The notes under the pieces are model-generated. The model was not told the origin of the DNA and ran no database searches. It saw nothing but the letters and a program-made list of their open reading frames with translations. A stretch of 64,000 nucleotides of DNA from Streptomyces sp. NBC_00306. Its GTDB lineage: Bacteria > Actinomycetota > Actinomycetes > Streptomycetales > Streptomycetaceae. Within the stretch, counting starts at the first letter, position 1, and every line of letters starts with the position of its first letter. Shown piece by piece: positions 52,591 through 61,383 of this stretch. Both the position numbers and the translations under genes were made by a program. The stretch is from NCBI RefSeq assembly GCF_036169555.1, contig NZ_CP108032.1:6324001-6388000 (forward strand), in the 5' to 3' direction.

Positions 52591-54855
52591 CTACACGGCT
52601 ACCGGCGCACCGCGACCGTCGTCGTCATGGCCCCGCACCCCCGCTCCCGCCTCCACCGGAACCACCGGCTCGTCGTGCGTCATGTCCGGCAGCCACCGGA
52701 GCCACTTCGGGAAGTACCAGTTCTTCTCACCCAGCAGTGCCATCACCGCCGGCAGCAGCACTCCGCGGATGATCGTCGCGTCGATCAGCACCGCTGCCGC
52801 CAGGCCCACGCCCATCTGCTTCATCGACTGCATCGACAGCGTCCCGAAGATGGCGAACACCGCCACCATGATGACCGCCGCGCTCGTCACCACTCCCGCG
52901 GTCGTGACCACGCCGTGCGTGATCGCGTCGCGTGTGCTCCGGCCCTGCATCTTCGCCTCGCGGATCCGCGACACCACGAACACGTGGTAGTCCATCGAGA
53001 GCCCGAACAGGATCACGAAGAGGAACAGCGGCAGCCAGGAGATGATCGCGCCCACACCCTCGGCGCCCACCAGCGACGCGCCCCAGCCGTGCTGGAAGAC
53101 CGCGGTCAGGATTCCGTACGCCGCGCCCACCGACAGCAGGTTGAGCGCGATCGAGGTGACCGCGATCGTCAGCGACCGGAACGACAGCAGCATCAGGATG
53201 AAGGCGAACACCACCACGAAGGCGAAGACCGGTGCGACGGACCCCGTGAGCTGGTCGTTGAAGTCCTTCGAGCCGGCGACCTGGCCGCTGATCGGCGCCT
53301 CGAGGCCGTCGACCGCGCCCAGCGTGGCGGGCCGGACCTCCTCGCGCAGGATGCCCAGGCTCTTCTCCGCCTTCTCCTGGTCGGAACCGCCGACCAGCGG
53401 GACGTAGATGAAGGCGATGTTCTCGGCGTCGTGCGTGACGACCTCGACCGGGCCCCTGGACGCGCCCGAACTCACCGCCTGCGCACGGAAGTCGGCGATG
53501 GCCGACTTCACGGGCGCCGCGTTGATGTCGTCCGCCTTGATGACGACCTCCGCCGGGTCGGCGCCGCCGGGGAAGGCCTCGTTGACCCGTTCGTACGTCG
53601 CCACGATCGGCACCGAGTCGCCGAACTCCTGGTCCAGCGTGAGGTTCTGGGTCTTCATCCCGATCGCGGGCAGGGCGATGGCCACCAGTGCGCCCGCGGC
53701 GACCACGAGAGAGATCATCGGCCGCTTGAGCACACCGCCGAGGACCGCGGTCCACAGCCGGCTCTCGCCGTTCGTGCCGCGCTTGGCCCGGTTGAGGAAC
53801 GGAATGCGCCCCTTTTCCACCCGCTCGCCGAGCAGGGACAGCAGCGCGGGAAGGACGGTCACCGAGCCGGCCATCGCCACGGCCACCACGATCAGCGAGG
53901 CGAGACCCATGGACTCGAACTCACCGATGCCCGTGAACAGCATGCCCGCCATGGCCACGCACACCGTCACACCGGAGACGATGACGGCCCGGCCGCTGGT
54001 CGCCGCGGCGATCTGCATCGCGGTGTGCGCGTCACGCCCCGCGGCCCTCTCCTCGCGCTCACGGCGCAGATAGAAGAGGCAGTAGTCGACGCCGACCGCG
54101 AGACCGACCAGCAGCATCACCGAGTTCGCCGTCTCGCTCATCGGCATGACATGGCTGACGACACCCATCAGACCCATCGTCGCCATGATGGCGGTGATGG
54201 CGAGCGCGACGGGCAGCAGGGCCGCCACCAGCGCGCCGAAGGCGATCAGCAGAATGCCGAGCGCGACCGGCACGGCGGAGAGTTCGGCCTGCTTGAAGTC
54301 GTCACCGAAGGCGTCGTCGAACGTCTTGTTCATACTGGCGCCGCCGATCTCCTCGATCCGCAGCTCCTGATGCTTGTCCTGCACGTCGGCAACGGCCTTC
54401 AGCACCGGCTCGATCCGCTCGCTCGCCGTCTCGGCCTCACCGCGCACATCGAACTGGACGAGCGCACTGCGCCCGTCCTTCGAAATGCTCCGGGTGGTGT
54501 ACGGCGAGGTGACGCCGCTGACCTCACCGGTGGCGTTCACCGCCTTCATCACCGCGTCGACCGCCGACCGGAACTCGGCGTCGGTGGCCTTGAGAGAGCC
54601 GTTCCTCGACTGGAGGAGTACGGACTCGCTCGCGGGCTCGTCGACCCCGGCGTCCTCGGTGATCTTCGATGCCTGAGTGGTCTCCCCCTTCAACTGGTCG
54701 CTGTCCTTCAGTTCCACCGTGCCGGCGGCCGAGCCGGCCACCATGGCGACCAGGACGAACACCACCCAGATCCCCACCGCGGCCCATCGGTGCCGGGCGC
54801 TCCAGCCGCCTGCCCGCGCGGCGAGACCGCGCGGTCCTCTCCCTGCGTTCTCCAT
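52591..54855 (-). CDS. MMPL-family transporter
   Basis: A 754-residue RND-superfamily membrane protein from ATG 54855 (MENAGRGPRGLAARAGGW) with AAGGGGG 9 bases upstream. TM1 is AAVGIWVVFVLVAMVAGSAAG; the first TM block has VGLAVGVDYCLFYLRREREERAAG and the second GLSMDYHVFVVSRIRE, giving the Asp-Tyr proton-relay pairs. Two periplasmic porter domains lie between. It probably exports a lipid or hydrophobic compound. It is only a distant relative of the MMPL at 18818 and has neither a DUF2993 partner nor a regulator alongside. Confidence 0.92.
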   Translation of the reverse strand: MENAGRGPRGLAARAGGWSARHRWAAVGIWVVFVLVAMVAGSAAGTVELKDSDQLKGETTQASKITEDAGVDEPASESVLLQSRNGSLKATDAEFRSAVDAVMKAVNATGEVSGVTSPYTTRSISKDGRSALVQFDVRGEAETASERIEPVLKAVADVQDKHQELRIEEIGGASMNKTFDDAFGDDFKQAELSAVPVALGILLIAFGALVAALLPVALAITAIMATMGLMGVVSHVMPMSETANSVMLLVGLAVGVDYCLFYLRREREERAAGRDAHTAMQIAAATSGRAVIVSGVTVCVAMAGMLFTGIGEFESMGLASLIVVAVAMAGSVTVLPALLSLLGERVEKGRIPFLNRAKRGTNGESRLWTAVLGGVLKRPMISLVVAAGALVAIALPAIGMKTQNLTLDQEFGDSVPIVATYERVNEAFPGGADPAEVVIKADDINAAPVKSAIADFRAQAVSSGASRGPVEVVTHDAENIAFIYVPLVGGSDQEKAEKSLGILREEVRPATLGAVDGLEAPISGQVAGSKDFNDQLTGSVAPVFAFVVVFAFILMLLSFRSLTIAVTSIALNLLSVGAAYGILTAVFQHGWGASLVGAEGVGAIISWLPLFLFVILFGLSMDYHVFVVSRIREAKMQGRSTRDAITHGVVTTAGVVTSAAVIMVAVFAIFGTLSMQSMKQMGVGLAAAVLIDATIIRGVLLPAVMALLGEKNWYFPKWLRWLPDMTHDEPVVPVEAGAGVRGHDDDGRGAPVAV

Positions 54856-55221
54856 GACAGCTGCCCCCTTTTCCCGGACGCGAACACGGCGCCTGCGTCT
54901 CCGTTCTGACGCTAGGGGCACATTCAGGCCGTCTCCTCCTGCCCGGCGGTGACCCCGGGAGGCCGTCACCTCCTCCTTTCGGACCGGGTGCATCCCCGAC
55001 AAGAAGGATCGAAGCCCCTTACATGTAAAGCCAGATGGGTCTGCTGCCCGATGTGGGAGGCCTTGGCCGGTTTCTTATTACGAAACCTTGTTGTCTAAGT
55101 CACAGCTGCATGAAGGTCTTGATCTGGGCGCGTCAATCGGTCAGGGTTTCGAACCAGCCCCCGGAGATCTTCCGGCCGAGGGCCAATCCCCCCACAAATG
55201 ATGACGAGGAGACCCCTCTTC
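54856..55221. other. Promoter region between MMPL and subtilisin genes
   Basis: This 366-base region is markedly less GC-rich from 55015 to 55160. It has a perfect palindrome TTACATGTAA (55019-55028) and an inverted repeat GGTTTC/GAAACC with a 7-base centre (55069-55087). GGTTTCGAACC recurs near 55145. These probably mark the control region of the protease gene. No gene is seen. Confidence 0.6.
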
Positions 55222-56421
55222 ATGGCAGATCACAAGCGCACGAGCAGGATGAAGCTCACCGCTGCCATCACAGCTGTCGCGGCAGCGGCCGGAGTGACCG
55301 TGCTCGGCACGTCCTTCGCCGGTGCGGCAACTCCCGCCGAAGGCACGATATTCGGGGCCAACGCCGAAGGCGCGGTCGCCGGCAGCTACATCGTGATGCT
55401 GGACAAGAAGGCCGACAAGCAGGACCTGGCCACCGAGTACGGCGGCAAGCTCCAGCGCAACTACGGCTCCGCCATCAACGGCTTCTCCGCGAGCGGTCTC
55501 ACGGAGACCGAGGCCAAGCGCCTCGCCGCCGACCCCGCGGTCGACAAGGTCGTGCAGAACAAGAAGTTCAGGGCCAACGCGACGCAGGACAACCCGCCGT
55601 CGTGGGGCCTGGACCGTGTCGACCAGACCGACACGGCGGGCGACAACAAGTTCACCTACCCCGACAGCGCGGGCGAGGGGGTGACGGCGTACGTGATCGA
55701 CACCGGAGTCCGTGTCACGCACAAGGACTTCGAGGGCCGGGCGACCAGCGGCTTCGACGCGATCGACAACGACGACAACGCCGACGACGGCAACGGCCAC
55801 GGCACGCATGTCGCCGGCACCATCGCCGGTGCGAGCCACGGTGTCGCCAAGAAGGCGAAGATCGTCGCCGTCCGGGTGCTCGACGACAACGGCTCCGGCA
55901 CCACGGAGCAGGTCGTCGCGGGCATCGACTGGGTCACCAAGAACCACAAGGGCCCCTCCGTCGCCAACATGAGCCTCGGCGGCGGCGCGGACGAGGCGCT
56001 CGACGAGGCCGTCCGCAAGGCGGTCGCCGCCGGCGTCACCTTCGCGGTCGCGGCCGGCAACGAGTCCTCGGACGCTGGCCAGGGTTCGCCGTCACGGGTG
56101 ACCGAGGCCATCACCGTCGCCTCCTCCACCAAGGAGGACGCACAGTCGGAGTTCTCCAACTTCGGCAAGGTCGTGGACATCTACGCCCCGGGCTCGGACA
56201 TCACCTCGGCGTGGAACGACAGTGACGAGGGCACCAAGACGATCTCCGGCACCTCCATGGCGACGCCCCATGTCGTCGGTGCCGCGGCCGTCTACCTCGC
56301 AGGTCACCAGGACGCCACCCCGGAGCAGGTCGCCAAGGCCCTCACCGACGGTGCCACGGCCGACAAGGTCTCCAACCCGAGCGCCGGCACGCCCAACAAG
56401 CTGCTGAAGGTCGTCGAGTGA
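55222..56421 (+). CDS. Secreted subtilisin-like serine protease (S8)
   Basis: A 399-residue preproprotease. Start ATG 55222 (MADHKRTSRMKLTAAI) follows GAGGAG. The signal peptide runs to about AGAATPA. An I9 inhibitor propeptide follows (SYIVMLDKKADKQDLATEYGG to AADPAVDKVVQNKKFRA). The catalytic triad is Asp160 (AYVIDTGVRV), His193 (GNGHGTHVAG) and Ser345 (SGTSMATPH). It lacks extra C-terminal domains. The family is typically used to degrade extracellular protein. A long terminator follows. Confidence 0.95.
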   Translation: MADHKRTSRMKLTAAITAVAAAAGVTVLGTSFAGAATPAEGTIFGANAEGAVAGSYIVMLDKKADKQDLATEYGGKLQRNYGSAINGFSASGLTETEAKRLAADPAVDKVVQNKKFRANATQDNPPSWGLDRVDQTDTAGDNKFTYPDSAGEGVTAYVIDTGVRVTHKDFEGRATSGFDAIDNDDNADDGNGHGTHVAGTIAGASHGVAKKAKIVAVRVLDDNGSGTTEQVVAGIDWVTKNHKGPSVANMSLGGGADEALDEAVRKAVAAGVTFAVAAGNESSDAGQGSPSRVTEAITVASSTKEDAQSEFSNFGKVVDIYAPGSDITSAWNDSDEGTKTISGTSMATPHVVGAAAVYLAGHQDATPEQVAKALTDGATADKVSNPSAGTPNKLLKVVE

Positions 56422-56444
56422 CCGACGCCCACCCGCGCTGAACC

Positions 56445-56485
56445 GGCGGCCGCCGCGCCCTCCCCCACGGGGCGCGGCGGTCGCC
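56445..56485 (+). terminator. Terminator hairpin after the subtilisin gene
   Basis: A 16-bp stem (56445-56460 and 56470-56485, one G-T pair) with a 9-base loop begins 24 bases after the stop codon and ends 13 bases before the next gene. Confidence 0.8.
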
Positions 56486-56498
56486 TTAGGCTGTGCCG

Positions 56499-57047
56499 AT
56501 GACCACGAGGTATGCGGCACTGCTGCGCGGGATCAATGTGGGCGGGCACAAGCGAGTTCCCATGGCCGAACTCCGTGCGCTCATCGAGGAGTTGGGCCAT
56601 ACGGCTGTCGCCACCCACCTCCAGAGCGGCAACGCCGTCTTCGACGCGGCCTCCGGCGACGAACAGTCCCTCGCGGTGGAACTGGAGCGAGGCATCGAGG
56701 ACCGCTTCGGCTTCCGCGTCGACTGTCTCGTACGCGACGCCGCCTATCTGCGGGCGATTGCCGACAACTGCCCGTTCCCCGCGGCCGAGTTGGAGGGCAA
56801 GCAGCTCCACGTCACGTATCTCTCGGACCCCGTCGGCCCCGAACGGTTCGCGGAGATCGACCCGGCCGCCTTCGCCCCCGAGGAGTTCCGGATCGGCGAC
56901 CGGGCGCTGTACCTCTACGCACCGAACGGGCTCGGGCGCTCCAAGCTCGCCGAGGCGCTCGGCAGGCCACGGTTCAGCCGGGGCATCGTCGCCACCACCC
57001 GCAACTGGAACACGGTCGTCAAGCTGGTCGAGCTGACACGGAGCTGA
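56499..57047 (+). CDS. DUF1697 family protein
   Basis: A 182-residue protein with the DUF1697 opening RYAALLRGINVGGHKRVPMAELRALIEELG and the family's SGNAVFDA and TTRNWNTVVKLVEL blocks. Function unknown across the family; the fold is duplicated alpha/beta. ATG 56499 is preferred over the in-frame GTG at 56493 by homology of the start. It lies directly behind a terminator, so its promoter must be within or before the hairpin region. Confidence 0.88.
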   Translation: MTTRYAALLRGINVGGHKRVPMAELRALIEELGHTAVATHLQSGNAVFDAASGDEQSLAVELERGIEDRFGFRVDCLVRDAAYLRAIADNCPFPAAELEGKQLHVTYLSDPVGPERFAEIDPAAFAPEEFRIGDRALYLYAPNGLGRSKLAEALGRPRFSRGIVATTRNWNTVVKLVELTRS

Positions 57048-57062
57048 CCCGCCCGGCGCGGA

Positions 57063-57254
57063 TCAGTGCCGCCCGGAGTGCCGGCGCCAGCTGAAGCCGC
57101 CCGGCAGCCGCACCGACGCGCTGCGGTGCCCGTGGCTGTCCCGGGTGAGGTGGGCGCGACGCCCGCCGAGAGTCCAGGACCAGCCGTGCGAGCCGATGTT
57201 CAGGTGCAGCAGCTTGGGGATGATGGTGATCCGCTTGTGGTAATAGAACGACAT
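57063..57254 (-). CDS. DUF4236-like small protein
   Basis: A 63-residue basic protein from ATG 57254 with GGAAGGAGG 5 bases upstream, a very strong site. The sequence SFYYHKRITIIPKLLHLNIG and GWSWTLGGRRAHLTRDSHG follows the DUF4236 pattern (a two-layer beta hairpin). Function unknown. It converges on the DUF1697 gene. Confidence 0.7.
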   Translation of the reverse strand: MSFYYHKRITIIPKLLHLNIGSHGWSWTLGGRRAHLTRDSHGHRSASVRLPGGFSWRRHSGRH

Positions 57255-57372
57255 GTCGGCCTCCTTCCCTCGATGGTGAACCGTCCGGGCCCCGTGGCCG
57301 TCACCGCCACGCCACGGTTGTGTCACCGCGGGCCCGTGCGAGATCCACTACGGCTGTGCGAGCCTCGTACGT

Positions 57373-58407
57373 ATGCGCTACATCATCATCGGGGCAGGGG
57401 CGGTCGGCGGCACGATCGGCGGACGGCTGGCGGAGGCCGGCCATGAGGTGGTGCTCGTCGCGCGCGGCGCGCACCACGCGGCACTGCGGGACGGCGGACT
57501 GCGCCTGACCACGGCGGACGGCACCAGCACGCACCGGCTGCCGGTCGTCGACCGCGCCGACGCGGTGCGGCTGACGCCGGAGGACGTGCTGGTGCTCTCC
57601 GTGAAAACACAGGACAGCACGGCCGCGCTCGAGGACTGGGCCGCGCAGCCCGTGGACGGCGGCGGCACCGCGTCGGAGCGGCTGCCCCTGGTCTGCGCGC
57701 AGAACGGCGTGGAGAGCGAACGTCTCGCGCTGCGCCGGTTCCGCAGGGTCTACGGGATGTGCGTCTATCTGCCCGCCACCCATCTCGAACCGGCTGCCGT
57801 CTCCGCGTCCGGCCGGCCGCTGACCGGCGTTCTGCACATCGGCCGCTTCCCGGGCGGCACGGATGAGACCGCCCGGCGCGTCTCCGCCGACCTGGAGAAG
57901 TCGAACTTTCTCGCGCCGGTCGTCGCCGACGTCATGCGCTGGAAGTACGCGAAGCTCACCAGCAACCTCGCCAACGCCATCGAGGCCGCGACCGGCGTCC
58001 TCGCCGACGAGGCCGGAGTCGCCCTCGCCCGGCGTGTGATGGCGGAGGGCCGCGTGGTCCTCGCGGCCGCGGGCATCGAGGTGGCCGGTGAGGAGGAGCA
58101 GAAGGAGGTGCGGACCGACAAGATCCGCTTCGATCCCTTCGACGGTTCCAAGCGGCGCGGCGGCTCGTCCTGGCAGTCGCTCGACCGCGGCACGGGCACG
58201 ATCGAGTCCGACTACCTCAACGGCGAGATCGCCCTGCTCGGCCGGCTGCACGGCGTACCGACCCCGGTCAACGACACCCTCCAGCGCGTTGCCAACAGCT
58301 TCGCCCGCGAGCGCCGGCCGGCCGGTTCGATGACGGTCGCCGAGCTGACCGCCCTGGTCGACGAGGCTGTCGCGATTCTTCAAGACCCGTCGGAGGCGTC
58401 GCCCTAG
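57373..58407 (+). CDS. Ketopantoate-reductase-family oxidoreductase
   Basis: A 344-residue NADPH-dependent enzyme of the PanE/ApbA family. The Rossmann motif IIIGAGAVGGTIGGRLAEAGHEV is at the N-terminus; VLSVKTQDSTAALEDW and VCAQNGVESER match the substrate-side blocks, and KYAKLTSNLANAIEA holds the catalytic Lys/Asn. The family reduces 2-dehydropantoate for pantothenate synthesis. This copy is not near pan genes and could act on another 2-keto acid. ATG 57373 is followed 9 bases after its stop by the DinB-like gene. Confidence 0.85.
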   Translation: MRYIIIGAGAVGGTIGGRLAEAGHEVVLVARGAHHAALRDGGLRLTTADGTSTHRLPVVDRADAVRLTPEDVLVLSVKTQDSTAALEDWAAQPVDGGGTASERLPLVCAQNGVESERLALRRFRRVYGMCVYLPATHLEPAAVSASGRPLTGVLHIGRFPGGTDETARRVSADLEKSNFLAPVVADVMRWKYAKLTSNLANAIEAATGVLADEAGVALARRVMAEGRVVLAAAGIEVAGEEEQKEVRTDKIRFDPFDGSKRRGGSSWQSLDRGTGTIESDYLNGEIALLGRLHGVPTPVNDTLQRVANSFARERRPAGSMTVAELTALVDEAVAILQDPSEASP

Positions 58408-58416
58408 CGTCGAGGC

Positions 58417-58989
58417 ATGAACAGCATTCACCCGCACCTGACGGCCTGTGCCGCCGAGGCCGCTCGTGTCGCCCGCGCCGTGAGCCCCGACCAGCTGACC
58501 ATGCCGTCCGTCTGTGACGCCTGGACCGTACGGGACCTCGCCAACCATCTCGTCCTGTACTCCTCGCACGGACTGGAGCACCGCGCCCTGCGCGTCCAGC
58601 TGCCCGACGAGCTCGTGCGACGGGACTTCACCGCCGAGGCCGACTGGGCCGAGCAGTACGCGGCGCAGCTGGAGCGCGCACTGAAGGCCTGGTCGGTGCC
58701 GGAGGCCTGGGAGGGAGAGGTGGACCTCGGTTTCACCGTGATGCCCGCCTCGGAGATCGCCTCGCTCATCGTCAAGGAACTGGCTCTCCACGGCTGGGAC
58801 CTGGCCCGGTCCACCGGCCAGGCGTTCAGCCTCCCGGAGGGGACGGGTGCGTTCGTACTCGCGGTCGTCGAGGAGCACGCCGAGGTCTACCGGCAGTACG
58901 ACGGCTTCGCCGCCCCCGTTCCGACGGCCGGGGACGCCACGGCCTTCGAGCGGGCACTCGCGACGAGCGGCCGCGACCCACGGGGCTGA
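58417..58989 (+). CDS. DinB-like TIGR03086-family putative metal-binding protein
   Basis: A 190-residue four-helix protein. The first helix and TVRDLANHLVLYSSH carry one His, and KELALHGWDLARSTGQ the second metal-binding His, matching the mycothiol-dependent maleylpyruvate-isomerase/DinB superfamily. Such proteins often act on mycothiol conjugates in actinobacteria. It lies 9 bases downstream of the ketopantoate-reductase-like gene, so the two are co-transcribed. Exact activity unknown. Confidence 0.8.
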   Translation: MNSIHPHLTACAAEAARVARAVSPDQLTMPSVCDAWTVRDLANHLVLYSSHGLEHRALRVQLPDELVRRDFTAEADWAEQYAAQLERALKAWSVPEAWEGEVDLGFTVMPASEIASLIVKELALHGWDLARSTGQAFSLPEGTGAFVLAVVEEHAEVYRQYDGFAAPVPTAGDATAFERALATSGRDPRG

Positions 58990-59048
58990 GGGCGCTGTCC
59001 CACCGGTGCGCGAGTGCGGCCGGGCGGCGCCCGCGGACCCTGTGGAGT

Positions 59049-59102
59049 CCCTCACACGACCCACCGTTTTCGGTGGCTTTTGCCCGGTATGTGAGGGTCG
59101 TG
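59049..59102 (+). promoter_or_regulatory. Structured intergenic element with nested and competing stems
   Basis: CCCTCACA (59049-59056) pairs perfectly with TGTGAGGG (59090-59097) and encloses a CCACCG-TTTT-CGGTGG hairpin followed by CTTTT, a terminator-like core. CACGACCC (59055-59062) can instead pair with GGGTCGTG (59095-59102), overlapping the other stems. The alternatives suggest either a terminator of the DinB-like operon or an attenuator ahead of the DUF6400 gene at 59226. Confidence 0.5.
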
Positions 59103-59225
59103 ACTTCAGTGGGTCGACCGTCCGTTTCAGGTGGTGACGACCCCTTTGAGCTGACGCTTCCTCGGTTCGGATGCCCTTGATAGACACAGGGGGTTCGGTC
59201 AGCGACCCGGCGGGAGAAGCAAGGC

Positions 59226-59477
59226 ATGATCCACGACCAGACTCCGGATCTCCACGAGTTCGAGATGGACCTGACCCGTGACGAGGTCCGGCGGCGCGCC
59301 GCGGTGCTCCGCGCACTCGGGGACGACTGGGACCCGGTGGCCGTGCTGGCGGGCGAGCAGGAGGCGTACCGACTGCTCTACTCGAACCTCGACGCCGAGC
59401 AGCAGGAGACCTACGACCGGCTGGTCGCGGCCGGCGTCCTTCCGGGAGGGGAGGGCGAGGGCCGTGCTGCCGCTTGA
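59226..59477 (+). CDS. DUF6400 small protein
   Basis: An 83-residue acidic, all-helical protein: LTRDEVRRRAAVLRALGDDWDPVAVLAGEQEAYRLLYSNLDAEQQETYDRLVAAGVLP fits the DUF6400 group as I recall it. Function unknown. The start ATG 59226 follows GGGAGAAGCAAGG. Its end overlaps the start of the next small gene by 14 bases, so the two are co-translated. I recall the same pair beside sulfur-assimilation genes in other streptomycetes but cannot check it. Confidence 0.75.
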   Translation: MIHDQTPDLHEFEMDLTRDEVRRRAAVLRALGDDWDPVAVLAGEQEAYRLLYSNLDAEQQETYDRLVAAGVLPGGEGEGRAAA

Positions 59478-59676
59478 TCCCACGGCCGACGCCGGACGAC
59501 GGGCCTGGGTGCGGTGCCCGGGGTGCGCCGACCACCGGGACTGCGCCGTCTGCCTGGCCGGCCGCTCGTGCAGCACCCACTGGCGCTATCTGCTCTCCAG
59601 CCGGGGCAGCACACTCCAGCTCCAGTGCTCCAACTGCGCCCATCTGTGGGCTCATGAGACCGGATTCGGCGCCTGA
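59464..59676 (+). CDS. Small cysteine-rich (zinc-ribbon-like) protein
   Basis: A 70-residue protein from GTG 59464, overlapping the DUF6400 stop; GGCGAGGG precedes it. Six cysteines are arranged as CPGC, CAVC (within DHRDCAVCLAGRSC) and CSNC, plus two His, a pattern suited to one or two zinc sites. Function unknown. It ends 58 bases from the convergent chelatase gene. Confidence 0.7.
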   Translation: MLPLDPTADAGRRAWVRCPGCADHRDCAVCLAGRSCSTHWRYLLSSRGSTLQLQCSNCAHLWAHETGFGA

Positions 59677-59734
59677 GCGTGCTGATCGCTCGGCCCTCCA
59701 GCACCTGGGGCCGTACGACCCAGACGCTCCGCCG

Positions 59735-60481
59735 TCAGGCGGTGGCCGCGATCCGGTGCCCGACCCGCGCCTCGTCGTAGCGCTCCAGCAGCAGGCTGAC
59801 CAGCTCGGGTGACGGGCCCAGCACATCCGCCAGGACATCCGCCCCGGCGGCCCCCTCCGCGATCCGGTCCGGCAGCCGGCCCGGCGCGATGACGTACGGG
59901 GCCACCGCGACGCGCGCGCAGCCGTCGGCCCGCAGGGAACGCACCGCGTCCTCGGTGCGGGGCAGTGATGCGGAGGCGAACGCAGGCCGCACGGCGCACC
60001 AACCGGTGTCCCGCAGCTCCCGCGCTACTTCTGCGATCACTGCGATCGCCTCCGGGTCCGTGGAGCCCGCCGAGGCCAGAACCAGCCCGGTCGAGCGCTT
60101 GTCGGCCGGGCCGAGCCCGGCCTCCCGCAGCCGCCGTTCCACCGCGGCCAGCAGCAGCGGCGAGGGGCCCAGCACCTCCGCCTGGTGCACCCGCAGCCGC
60201 GGCAGCCTCCCCGACGCCTCCCGCAGCACGGCGGGGATGTCGGACTTGGCGTGGAAGGCGCGGGTCAGCAGCAGCGGAAATGCCACGACCTCCTCCGTAC
60301 CCTCCGCCGCCAGCCGCTCCAGGACCCGCGGCACCGACGGTGCGTTGAAGTCCAGGAAGCCCGTCTCGACCCGCAGCCCCGGCCGCCGGGCCCGTACCCG
60401 GTTCACCAGCGCATGGACGGTCGCGGCATGCCGCGGATCGCGGCTGCCGTGGGCGACGACGAGGAGTACGGGTCGGGACAT
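59735..60481 (-). CDS. CbiX-type sirohydrochlorin chelatase
   Basis: A 248-residue class II chelatase that inserts iron (or cobalt) into sirohydrochlorin. Two CbiX/SirB-like repeats are visible, with VVAHGSRDPRHAATV and VAFPLLLTRAFHAKSDIP in the first (catalytic His residues in both) and VAPYVIAPGRLPDRIAEGA in the second. In this sulfur operon the product is most likely siroheme, the cofactor of sulfite reductase. ATG 60481 lies 8 bases past the permease stop, so it is the last gene of the operon. Confidence 0.9.
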   Translation of the reverse strand: MSRPVLLVVAHGSRDPRHAATVHALVNRVRARRPGLRVETGFLDFNAPSVPRVLERLAAEGTEEVVAFPLLLTRAFHAKSDIPAVLREASGRLPRLRVHQAEVLGPSPLLLAAVERRLREAGLGPADKRSTGLVLASAGSTDPEAIAVIAEVARELRDTGWCAVRPAFASASLPRTEDAVRSLRADGCARVAVAPYVIAPGRLPDRIAEGAAGADVLADVLGPSPELVSLLLERYDEARVGHRIAATA

Positions 60482-60489
60482 GACGTCAC

Positions 60490-61383
60490 TCAGCTCTTGA
60501 CGAGGAGACCGCGGCCCCGCAGCACCGCGCGCTCCAGCGGACTGAAGATCAGCAGGTCGATGGCGATGCCGACGATCAGGATCAGAAGGATCGCCAGGAA
60601 CACCCCGGGCATGTCGGAGTTGTTGCGGCCGTTCTCCAGCAACTGGCCGAGCCCGAGGCCCAGATCGGGCGACGAGGCGATGATCTCCGCGGCCATCAGC
60701 GAGCGCCAGGAGAAGGCCCAGCCCTGCTTGAGGCCGGCCACATAGCCCGGCAGCGCGGCCGGCATGACGATGTGCCAGGTGCCGCGCAGGCCCGTCGCTC
60801 CCATCGTCCGGCCCGCCCGCAGGAACAGCGGAGGCACCTGGTCGACGCCGGAGACGAGACCGTTGGCGATCGAGGGGACGGCTCCCAGCAGGATCACCGC
60901 GTACATCATCTGGTTGTTCAGCCCGAGCCAGATCACGGCCGGCGGCACCCAGGCCACCGACGGCAGCGACTGGAGACCCGACAGGATCGGGCCGATCGCC
61001 GCCCGGACGAACTTCACCCGGGCGACCAGCAGACCCAGCGGTGTGCCGATGGCGAGCGCCAGGAGGAAGCCGAGCAGACCGCGCGAGATGCTCGTCCACA
61101 CGATCTCCAGCAGGCTGCCCTGGAGCCACAGGTCGGAGACGCTGGTCCAGACGGCGCCCGGCGCGGGCAGACTGCCCTCGTCGGTGACCTTCGCCCACAC
61201 CAGCACCTGCCAGACCACGATCACCAGCGCGACGGCGGTGAGCGGCGGCAGCACCTTCTTGAGGAGCACCTCTCGCACCGGGGTGCGGTGCGACTGCACC
61301 GCGTCCAGTGCGTCCAGGCCGGCCTCGAGCCCGGCGAGGTCGTCGGACTTGGTGACCTTCGCGGTGGTCTCAGTGCTGGCCAT
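60490..61383 (-). CDS. NitT/TauT-type ABC permease (sulfonate/sulfate-related)
   Basis: A 297-residue permease with six TM helices after a hydrophilic 45-residue leader. The EAA-type loop is RAGRTMGATGLRGTWHIVMPAALPGYVAGLKQGWAFSWRSLMAAE. It resembles SsuC/TauC. The start ATG 61383 overlaps the ATPase stop by 14 bases, so the two are coupled. Context with cysN supports a sulfur-source substrate (sulfonate, taurine or sulfate), but which one is not determined. Confidence 0.9.
   Translation of the reverse strand: MASTETTAKVTKSDDLAGLEAGLDALDAVQSHRTPVREVLLKKVLPPLTAVALVIVVWQVLVWAKVTDEGSLPAPGAVWTSVSDLWLQGSLLEIVWTSISRGLLGFLLALAIGTPLGLLVARVKFVRAAIGPILSGLQSLPSVAWVPPAVIWLGLNNQMMYAVILLGAVPSIANGLVSGVDQVPPLFLRAGRTMGATGLRGTWHIVMPAALPGYVAGLKQGWAFSWRSLMAAEIIASSPDLGLGLGQLLENGRNNSDMPGVFLAILLILIVGIAIDLLIFSPLERAVLRGRGLLVKS

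Noticed and set aside
51732..52772. Open frames in several frames across the repeat tract
   Set aside because: All three plus frames and parts of the minus strand stay open together because the tract is GC-extreme and repetitive. No ribosome site, no domain, and the frames run into the convergent MMPL gene.
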